Below are positions 1 through 4,807 of a stretch of DNA of 5,491 nt, piece by piece (position 1 is the stretch's first letter; every line of letters begins with the position of its first letter). The stretch is from Chloroflexota bacterium (GTDB taxonomy: Bacteria; Chloroflexota; Dehalococcoidia; Lucifugimonadales; Lucifugimonadaceae): contig JACQUF010000497.1 in assembly GCA_016210435.1 (NCBI GenBank), positions 1 through 5,491 on the forward strand, read 5' to 3'. The notes under the pieces were generated by a model. The model worked only from the letters and a program-made list of their open reading frames with translations, did no database searches and was not told the DNA's origin. Made by a program: the position numbers and the translations under genes.

Positions 1-497
1 CCTTTTTCGCTGTGGACGAGGAATCCGGAGGAGGACGGGTCGTTGCCCTCGCAAATGCCGACGGTCAGGTCATCTGGCAGGCAGCGGTCGAATCGAGGCC
101 CGGTGGCCCGGCTGTTTTCCTCGCCGACAGCATCGTCGTGGGACTGAAGTCAGGGCACGTTCACGCATTCGAGGCTGCCTCAGGCGAAAAAGCCTGGGAA
201 TTTGATGTCGGACATCCCCTGGCCGCGGCGCCGGCATTCTTCGGCGATCTCATGATCGCAGGTTCGACTGACGGCGCCTTGGTCGCCTTCAAGATGGGCG
301 CCCCTTCGGCCAATGGCAGCCCGGGCGGACGCCGGCATTGGCGGGGACTGGCCTATTTGGGTGACGCCGTAACGTATCGGATGACGCCTTCCAGGGGCAG
401 GAATGACGTCAATTGCCAGAACACCAGCCTTGGACGGCCGTCGCCGTCCAGTTTCAGCGACACCAGGTGTCCGAACGGCCGGTCCCTGACATCCTGA
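1..497 (+). CDS. PQQ-like beta-propeller protein, C-terminal part (5' end outside the window)
   Basis: The frame is open from base 3 and no start is needed inside the window; the first visible residues are FFAVDEESGGG. Two clear PQQ-type propeller repeats are visible, GRVVALANADGQVIW (about bases 36-80) and GHVHAFEAASGEKAWEF, and a third begins as STDGALVAF. These match the family pattern G-x-V-x-A-x-x-A-x-x-G-x-x-x-W seen in BamB-like and quinoprotein-dehydrogenase-like propellers. The isolated repeats do not show whether a quinone is bound; many such proteins are only structural or ligand-binding propellers. The propeller homology stops at about base 290 (VAFKMGA). The remaining 65 or so codons are rich in Arg, Ser, Pro and Gly, look like no propeller blade, and from 353 lie antisense to the convergent lipoprotein gene. 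The natural end may therefore be nearer 300-370, with either a frameshift or a late stop. The family call is fairly sure; the 3' end is not. Confidence 0.82.
   Translation, partial: FFAVDEESGGGRVVALANADGQVIWQAAVESRPGGPAVFLADSIVVGLKSGHVHAFEAASGEKAWEFDVGHPLAAAPAFFGDLMIAGSTDGALVAFKMGAPSANGSPGGRRHWRGLAYLGDAVTYRMTPSRGRNDVNCQNTSLGRPSPSSFSDTRCPNGRSLTS
309..342. terminator. Possible stem-loop between convergent genes (weak)
   Basis: GCCAATG at 309-315 is the exact reverse complement of CATTGGC at 336-342, with a GC-rich 20-base loop that contains the palindrome GCCCGGGC (319-326). It lies just beyond the stop codon of the - strand lipoprotein gene (353-355), where a terminator would be expected. There is no T-run on either side, so it is not a canonical Rho-independent terminator. 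It could act as a transcript 3'-end hairpin or be fortuitous in a GC-rich stretch. Confidence 0.3.
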
Positions 498-1801
498 CTG
501 GTTGTTATCGTGTCGCGGGTCCAGCCACTCCCGTCCCATCTCGCAATCGCCACCCTGGACTGGTCCCCGTAGGCGACCCAAACCTTCCCATTGGGAGCGA
601 CGGCGACAGAAGTGAGAGACCGCGCCCCCCACGAGCCGCTGAAGAATACCCTGTCGAGCTCGTCCACCTTCTGGATAGACCAATGAGTTTCCGACGTCGC
701 TCGGGTTGCGTACATGACTGCTCCGGAAGAGTCGCCAAGTTTCGAGAAGTACGAAATATGGATGCGGCCCTCGTGGTCGATGACCATCGACGAAAACATG
801 CCGCTCTCGCGCGCTGAGTCCACTTCTTCCAGGTCCCAGCCTTTGTTGGTCCGGCTCGCCAGCATCAGCCGCCGTGCGGTCGCGTCGTAGTAGGTGACGT
901 GTGGCGCCCCGTCGCGGTCCACTGCTATGGCGGTCGCGAACCGGTAAGGCTGTGGCCCGCTGCCAACCTGCTCGACCTCATATTCCCCTGAGCTTGCCAC
1001 GCGGTAGTATTCAACGCCTGATCCGGCAAACTCTTGAGGGTCTATGGCGGCGACGTGGGCGACGCCATGGCGGTCGATGACCATTCTGCCATCCCAACCG
1101 TCGTGACCGGGATGGCCCAAAGCCTTGACGTCCCAGCCATCGCCCTTCTTCACCGCCAAGGTAAGGTCGCCGCGATCGATTCGCGCTTCAACGTCCTGGT
1201 GATCGTGATACACGACGCGCGGTAAACCGTCGGGTCCGACGGCGGTATCGAGCGGCCCGTAGAAGTACCCCTCGGCAACGGTTGAGATCGACCAGCGCCG
1301 GGTTGGGCCTGCGGCTGTTGCATGCTTAACGTAGCCCGCCTCTTTTTCAACCATATAGGCAATGTGGGGCATGCCGTCCACATCGAGGGCCAACGCGGGC
1401 TTGATTCCCGTATCAACGTCTTCAATTGACCACTCGGCCAGGGTCCCCTGGACCTTCGTGGCAGGTTTCTGCCCCGCGGATGCACTGTCATCGGGCGTGA
1501 CCGTCACAGTTGCAAAGGATGTAGATTCGGTCGGCGCGGGTACCGGCGTTGCGGTTGATTCGGGTGATGCGACCGTGGGCAGAATCTTTTGAGCAAGCGT
1601 GGGGGCGGGCGAAGACGCGGGCGTCGGCGACGATCCGCTACTGGCAGTCGGCGTGGTCGCTGGCAGTGGCTCGACCGTGGACGTGCTGGCAGGTGGCGCC
1701 TGCGCGGGTGTGAGCGCCGGTTGCGTCGGGGATGGGCTGGCGCACGCGGCTATCACGAGGAACACCATGACCAGGGCTGGAAAGCCGCCGCGGTACCTCA
1801 C
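353..1801 (-). CDS. Secreted lipoprotein with Pro/Thr/Ser linker and probable seven-bladed beta-propeller
   Basis: This is a 482-residue protein. GTG at 1801 is the chosen start because it gives a complete lipoprotein signal peptide: Arg2 and Arg4, a hydrophobic core, and a lipobox ending VIAAC with Cys20 as the acylated residue. Starting at the internal Met12 would destroy it. A GGGGA stretch (1810-1814) with 8 bases of spacing is a weak ribosome binding site. Residues 21 to about 122 are a Pro/Thr/Ser/Ala linker typical of a surface tether. From Trp124 onward a unit recurs about every 45-60 residues, of the form hydrophobic-x-V/I-D-x-x-G-x-P-H-h-x-Y followed by a W-x-x-x-x-V-D strand, for example ALALDVDGMPHIAY, AIAVDRDGAPHVTYYD, SMVIDHEGRIHISYF and SLKLDGDGRPRLVF. 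I count seven such units; the extra WSIEDVD at 124-130 could close the last blade. Such propellers resemble sialidase/BNR-like folds, but I see no catalytic set, so the function is unknown. It ends with TAG at 353-355, inside the frame of the convergent PQQ gene. Confidence 0.87.
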   Translation of the reverse strand: MRYRGGFPALVMVFLVIAACASPSPTQPALTPAQAPPASTSTVEPLPATTPTASSGSSPTPASSPAPTLAQKILPTVASPESTATPVPAPTESTSFATVTVTPDDSASAGQKPATKVQGTLAEWSIEDVDTGIKPALALDVDGMPHIAYMVEKEAGYVKHATAAGPTRRWSISTVAEGYFYGPLDTAVGPDGLPRVVYHDHQDVEARIDRGDLTLAVKKGDGWDVKALGHPGHDGWDGRMVIDRHGVAHVAAIDPQEFAGSGVEYYRVASSGEYEVEQVGSGPQPYRFATAIAVDRDGAPHVTYYDATARRLMLASRTNKGWDLEEVDSARESGMFSSMVIDHEGRIHISYFSKLGDSSGAVMYATRATSETHWSIQKVDELDRVFFSGSWGARSLTSVAVAPNGKVWVAYGDQSRVAIARWDGSGWTRDTITTSQDVRDRPFGHLVSLKLDGDGRPRLVFWQLTSFLPLEGVIRYVTASPK

Positions 1802-1837
1802 GACTACCGTCCCCGCTACTCAGTTGGCCGCCGATCT

Positions 1838-1872
1838 GCGGGTATTCCCCGCACCTGGACAAGTCCAGGCGC
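1838..1872. promoter_or_regulatory. Palindromes upstream of the lipoprotein gene, candidate operator
   Basis: CCTGGAC (1854-1860), AA, GTCCAGG (1863-1869) is a perfect 7-bp inverted repeat with a 2-base spacer. GC at 1851-1852 and 1871-1872 extends the symmetry to 22 bp with one mismatch pair. Adjacent to it, GCGGG (1838-1842) and CCCGC (1848-1852) form another short inverted repeat. The spacer is too small for a good RNA hairpin loop, so a dimeric regulator site is the likelier reading. The site is 52 bases or so upstream of the GTG start at 1801. I found no convincing -35/-10 pair next to it, so promoter position is unknown. Confidence 0.4.
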
Positions 1873-1921
1873 AATCCAAGTGAGATGCACGGGGATGTGG
1901 CCGGGGCGCGGGCCGGGCGCG

Positions 1922-1968
1922 AAAAAGCGGTCCGGGCGCCCCCATCGTGTGACGCGGGCGCCCGGACC
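1922..1968 (-). terminator. Rho-independent terminator of the substrate-binding protein gene
   Basis: Bases 1929-1941 (GGTCCGGGCGCCC) and 1956-1968 (GGGCGCCCGGACC) are perfect 13-bp reverse complements separated by a 14-base loop. Read on the - strand, the stem is followed by GC and five T residues (A-run at 1922-1926 on the + strand), the classical intrinsic terminator. It begins 20 bases past the stop codon of the binding-protein gene. It lies upstream of the lipoprotein gene at 1801, so the two - strand genes are probably separate transcription units. No T-run follows on the + strand, so it is one-directional. Confidence 0.88.
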
Positions 1969-1988
1969 CTCTGCGATTCTAAAAAGCC

Positions 1989-3830
1989 CTACTTGTCAAT
2001 CCAGACTGTGTCGCTGTACCTCCCCCATTCCTGGTGCAACCGCTCGCCCAGACCAAGTCCCTTCACCGGAGTTCGCCACATCAGCATGTGGCTGGTGTAT
2101 CCGAAGTGAACTTCGGGCGGATCGGCGTCCAGGATGTCCTGCCCCTTCGCGAAGAGTTGCGCCCGCTTATCGGGATCGGTTTCACTCGCAAGTTGTTCGA
2201 CTATCTTGTCGAATTCCGTATTCGAGTAGCGTGCGAAGTTCTGCGAGCCATTCGTCTTCCAAACCGCCTCCCACATCGGCGTGTGGTTCGGGCTGGGCGA
2301 GTGGAAGACGGTCCCAAGCACGAAGTCGAAGTCCTTCTTGTATTCCTCATTGACGAGCGCTCGCTCGACTACCCGGATCTTGATGTTCATTCCCAGGTTC
2401 GTCTTCATCTGTTCAACGAAGAACGGCGCAAGGACCTGGGAGTGGCCGGGAACCGATGCTGCCACGAGGTCGAACGTGGGCAGGCCCTTGCCGCCTGGGA
2501 ATCCCGCTTCCGTCAGTAGTCGCTGCGCTTCTTTGATGTCCGTCGAGTTGTCCCTGCGGTAGCCCGGCAACTTTACGACTGCTTCAATCGGAGTTGCACC
2601 GGCCCCTCCCGCGGAGATCCAGCGGCTCACATTCAGGAATTCCTCGCGATACACCTCCGTCGCTATGTGCCTGTTGAAGGCAAGGTGCATAGCTTTTCGT
2701 ACCCGGATGTCGTTGAAGGGCGGCTTAGCGTTATTCCACCTGACCTCCAGGAACCCGAAGTTATTAATCGGGTTCACCTTGACGATGTCAGTGCGCTTCT
2801 TCCCTTCCTCGAAAGTGTCGAACGATACATTCCACGAGAAGTCTGCGACGCCCGTGAGGACGGATGTGCCCCGTTCAGTCCATCCGGGCACATGCAGCAT
2901 CGTTGCAAACTCCACATAAGGGAGCTTGGGATTCCAGTAGTTCGGGTTGCGCTTGAATTTGAAGAACTCCGCAGACTTCTGCGAGTCAAACAGCATCGGG
3001 CCAGTGCCTGGGGCGACGATCTTCCGAAGGTCCTGGTTGTTTTCATCCAGGGCCTTCTTTGAGTAGATGACCGACCCCGGGTCCGAGAACATGTCGAACT
3101 GCCACACCCGCGGCTTGGCAAGCGTAAACGTGACCTCCTTTGGACCGGTCTTCTCGACCTTTCCGATCGCGTCGTAGAGGGTCTTGGCAGCGATCGGAAC
3201 GTTCGCCGGCGGGTTAAGTACCCGACTGTAGGTGGCGACCACGTCGTCGGGCCCGAACGGCGTGCCGTCGTGGAACTTCACGCCCTCCCGCAGCGTAAAG
3301 ACGTATTTCATCCCGTCTTCGGAGATCTTCCACTCAGTAGCCAGGTCCGGGATGATCGTCCGAAGCCCATCGGTCGGGTTCTTCCGGACCAGGTTGTTGT
3401 ACATCTGGGTGAGGACGTTTCCGCTCCCGCCTGACCACATGTCGAAGCTCTGCATGGTGGTGCCCCACGCCGTGCGGACCTCGCCACCAAACTTGGGGTT
3501 GGGCTCCGGCGCCTGCAGCACGTAGCCGGGCTGAGCAGTCGCCACGACCAACTTGAGGACTTCTTTTTCCACTACCCTGGTCTGGACGATCTGTTTCTCG
3601 ACAACTTTTTCGACCGGCTTCTCGACGATCTTTTCTTTCTCTACGATCCTTTCTTTCTCTACGATCTTTTCTACGGGTTTTTCGACGACTTTCTCGACGA
3701 CTACGGTTTCCTTAACGACCTTTTCTACGACTTCCGTGCCGCCGCATGCGACCGCAACTGCAATTGCAACGCCAGAAGCTGCAAAAAACAGCCACTTAGC
3801 GCGTGATCGATATCGCGTCGGATCCACCAT
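1989..3830 (-). CDS. ABC transporter substrate-binding lipoprotein, family 5 (peptide/nickel type)
   Basis: This 613-residue protein is the extracytoplasmic solute receptor of an ABC importer (DppA/OppA/NikA superfamily). The N-terminus has Arg6, Arg8, Arg10 and Lys12, a hydrophobic stretch at 13-28 and a lipobox A-V-A-Cys29; Ala at -3 is less usual than Leu. Residues 33-92 are a Val-Glu-Lys repeat tether. The mature domain starts near FGGEVRTAW (114-122). The family signature lies at 167-197: W-K-I-S-E-D-G, then YVFTLREGVKFHDGTPF and D-D-V. The C-terminal part has typical family segments: VRKAMHLAFNRH, EAQRLLTEAGFPGGKG, and a terminal WIDK. Mature length is normal once the tether is subtracted. 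The ligand cannot be read from sequence; family members bind oligopeptides, nickel, opines or oligosaccharides. AGGAGG at 3834-3839 is a strong ribosome binding site only 3 bases before ATG 3828-3830. GTG at 3825-3827 is the next codon and has better spacing (6 bases), so the true start may be one codon later. No permease or ATPase gene is visible. A near-consensus promoter (3951-3979) and an intrinsic terminator (1922-1968) suggest it is transcribed alone. Confidence 0.96.
   Translation of the reverse strand: MVDPTRYRSRAKWLFFAASGVAIAVAVACGGTEVVEKVVKETVVVEKVVEKPVEKIVEKERIVEKEKIVEKPVEKVVEKQIVQTRVVEKEVLKLVVATAQPGYVLQAPEPNPKFGGEVRTAWGTTMQSFDMWSGGSGNVLTQMYNNLVRKNPTDGLRTIIPDLATEWKISEDGMKYVFTLREGVKFHDGTPFGPDDVVATYSRVLNPPANVPIAAKTLYDAIGKVEKTGPKEVTFTLAKPRVWQFDMFSDPGSVIYSKKALDENNQDLRKIVAPGTGPMLFDSQKSAEFFKFKRNPNYWNPKLPYVEFATMLHVPGWTERGTSVLTGVADFSWNVSFDTFEEGKKRTDIVKVNPINNFGFLEVRWNNAKPPFNDIRVRKAMHLAFNRHIATEVYREEFLNVSRWISAGGAGATPIEAVVKLPGYRRDNSTDIKEAQRLLTEAGFPGGKGLPTFDLVAASVPGHSQVLAPFFVEQMKTNLGMNIKIRVVERALVNEEYKKDFDFVLGTVFHSPSPNHTPMWEAVWKTNGSQNFARYSNTEFDKIVEQLASETDPDKRAQLFAKGQDILDADPPEVHFGYTSHMLMWRTPVKGLGLGERLHQEWGRYSDTVWIDK
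3555..3734 (-). repeat. Val-Glu-Lys repeat tether in the binding protein, with an 18-bp tandem DNA repeat
   Basis: Codons 33-92 of the binding protein encode iterated units such as VVEK, PVEK, IVEKE and RIVEKEK, a charged, probably helical stalk between the lipid anchor and the ligand domain. At the DNA level, 3631-3648 and 3649-3666 are adjacent copies of an 18-base unit (TTTCTTTCTCTACGATC shared, first base differing), 17 of 18 identical. This indicates recent replication slippage or duplication by whole codons. The + strand reading of the same stretch gives a spurious Phe-Ser-Thr repeat. Confidence 0.9.
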
Positions 3831-3944
3831 TACCCTCCTGTGCCCGTCCGCGGATGGACGGCTTGCTCGCGAACTCTGTGCTGGACGGCCTTTCCGCCCT
3901 CCTCCGTGCCCATAGAGACGGACTTCTAAAGCGCCGTATTGCGG
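3831..3944 (-). promoter_or_regulatory. 5' leader of the binding-protein mRNA, with hairpin before the ribosome binding site
   Basis: From the promoter at 3951-3979, transcription should begin near 3944, leaving a leader of about 114 bases. On the - strand, CCGTCC (3861-3856) and GGACGG (3849-3844) form a 6-bp stem with a 6-base loop, just 4 bases before the AGGAGG ribosome binding site (3834-3839). A second copy of GCCGTCCA lies at 3889-3882, so GGACGG could pair with either copy. A 27-codon frame from ATG 3911-3913 ends in TAA at 3830-3832, overlapping the gene's ATG by one base. It resembles no riboswitch class I recognise. Confidence 0.4.
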
Positions 3945-3950
3945 TGACGC

Positions 3951-3979
3951 ACCATAGCATTGCGGTTACTGAGTGTCAA
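3951..3979 (-). promoter_or_regulatory. Sigma-70-type promoter for the substrate-binding protein gene
   Basis: On the - strand the -35 box is TTGACA (3979-3974), identical to consensus, followed by a 17-base spacer and the -10 box TATGGT (3956-3951), matching TATAAT at four of six positions including the key TA at the start and final T. The predicted start of transcription is near 3944, upstream of the ATG at 3830. This is the only strong promoter match I found in the window. Confidence 0.8.
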
Positions 3980-4017
3980 CGCGCAAAACTCGTATCTGTG
4001 CGAATTTCGTCGCAAAT

Positions 4018-4027
4018 TGACGCGTCA
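4018..4027. promoter_or_regulatory. Perfect 10-bp palindrome, candidate operator in divergent promoter region
   Basis: TGACGCGTCA is fully self-complementary. It sits about 40 bases upstream of the -35 box of the - strand promoter and 130 bases before the cupin start, where it could serve both directions. A half-copy, TGACGC, lies at 3945-3950, at the predicted transcription start of the binding-protein gene. No regulator gene is present in the window, so the assignment rests on symmetry and position only. Confidence 0.35.
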
Positions 4028-4156
4028 CGGAAGAATTTATCCAGATCGGTCTCACGCACACGATCTGCTCGCGGTTATGCTAGGCGGGCTCACGACGGAC
4101 GCCCCCGGTTGCGGGGCATCAGAACGCACCGCGGGCGAAGGTAAGGGACGATCAAG

Positions 4157-4792
4157 ATGGGTTTCTCTGTCTACGACTACCGGACTGATATCCGCAACGT
4201 CCTGGTGACGCCGCAGATACGTGCTCGGTTCTTCAGGCTCGAGCCAGGAACCGTGGCGAAACCGCATACGCACGACCTCGGGCATGAGATCTTCCTGATG
4301 CTGCAGGGGCGGGCCGTCTTCGAGATAGACGGCGAGCGTGCGGAGCTCGGGCCTGGCCAGATGTGCGTTGCGTTGGCCAACCAGAGTCACGGGATTACGG
4401 TGACTAGCGCCGAGCCGGTGATCATGTACCTGTCCGTGACGCCGCACATCCAGCCAACCCACACCATGTGGACCGCGGATGGCAAGCGACTGCCACACCG
4501 GTTTGTTTCGAACGAAAACTACGATGTGAAGCCCGAACGGCCCGCGTCTGACGACGAGGCAGTGGATCGCCATGTCAGGGCAGCACGGGAATTCGATAGG
4601 GCCGTTAGGCGAGCGATCGAAAAGCAATTGACGCTTGGCCCAGCTCTGAAAAAGGCGCTCGAAGCCAGGGATGAGACCGCGGCAAAAAAAACGCGCGATG
4701 GCATGTGGGAAGCGCTATTCGAAATGTTCAGGACGGTCGACGGGGTGGCGGATGCGTGGAATGATCTGGCCCCTCGGGGTGGAACGGGGTAG
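4157..4792 (+). CDS. Single-domain cupin protein with C-terminal helical extension
   Basis: This 211-residue protein has a cupin_2-type core at about residues 20-95. Motif 1 fits G-x5-H-x-H-x4-E-x6-G exactly, from Gly31 to Gly51, with His37, His39 and Glu44 as probable metal ligands. The second motif is reduced: PGQ at 66-68, then LANQSHGI with His78 as the fourth ligand, where many cupins have a P-x-x-x-x-H segment. Residues 94-120 (P-H-I-Q-P-T-H-T-M-W-T-A-D-G) are a linker. About 127-205 is predicted to be charged and helical and is not part of the cupin barrel. It is likely cytoplasmic, as no signal peptide is seen. Small cupins may be dioxygenases, isomerases or sensors; the exact reaction cannot be told. 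AAGGGA at 4143-4148, 8 bases before the ATG, is an acceptable ribosome binding site. The following dehydrogenase gene starts 15 bases after the stop, indicating one operon. Confidence 0.94.
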   Translation: MGFSVYDYRTDIRNVLVTPQIRARFFRLEPGTVAKPHTHDLGHEIFLMLQGRAVFEIDGERAELGPGQMCVALANQSHGITVTSAEPVIMYLSVTPHIQPTHTMWTADGKRLPHRFVSNENYDVKPERPASDDEAVDRHVRAAREFDRAVRRAIEKQLTLGPALKKALEARDETAAKKTRDGMWEALFEMFRTVDGVADAWNDLAPRGGTG

Positions 4793-4795
4793 AGC

Positions 4796-4801
4796 GAGGA
4801 G
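4796..4801 (+). promoter_or_regulatory. Ribosome binding site that fixes the GTG start of the dehydrogenase
   Basis: GAGGAG stands 6 bases before GTG at 4808-4810. The GTG is followed directly by the Rossmann first strand (T-R-V-K-I-G-V-I-G), so a later start would cut the nucleotide-binding fold. Confidence 0.75.
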
Positions 4802-4807
4802 ACTGCG

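Larger units (their letters stand above)
3945..4156. other. Divergent intergenic region between binding-protein and cupin genes
   Basis: The full gap between the two starts is 3831-4156, 326 bases; the part beyond the - strand leader is described here. It holds the - strand promoter, the perfect palindrome TGACGCGTCA (4018-4027), the inverted repeat AATTT/AAATT (4003-4007 and 4014-4018) and a small stem GCCCC/GGGGC (4101-4105 and 4113-4117, 7-base loop) in the presumed cupin leader. For the + strand, TATGCT at 4076-4081 could be a -10 box, but no -35 box of quality lies 16-18 bases upstream, and TTGACG at 4017-4022 has no -10 at proper spacing. I see no convincing + strand promoter, RNA gene or coding frame. 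Confidence 0.55.

Noticed and set aside
180..683. 167-codon - strand frame
   Set aside because: It is antisense to the PQQ repeats at one end and out of frame with the lipoprotein gene at the other; composition is Arg/Gly-rich and no motif is recognisable.
1589..2353. 254-codon + strand frame across the lipoprotein start, the terminator and the binding-protein 3' end
   Set aside because: It is antisense to two well-supported genes, runs through a terminator stem, and is very rich in Arg, Ser and Pro, as expected of a shadow frame in GC-rich DNA.
3553..3915. + strand frame with a striking Phe-Ser-Thr repeat
   Set aside because: The repeat is the mirror image of the Val-Glu-Lys codons of the binding protein; the tail lies in the - strand leader and has no independent support.
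4017..4045. TTGACG as a + strand -35 box for the cupin operon
   Set aside because: At 17 bases spacing the -10 position reads TCCAGA, and the nearest better match TTTATC is only 13 bases away, so it is not a credible promoter.
4101..4117. GCCCC/GGGGC stem in the cupin leader as a terminator or riboswitch
   Set aside because: The stem is only 5 bp, no T-run follows and no known riboswitch core is visible.
4052..4627. 191-codon - strand frame opposite the cupin
   Set aside because: The opposite strand encodes an exact cupin motif with a ribosome binding site; this frame has no recognisable domain.
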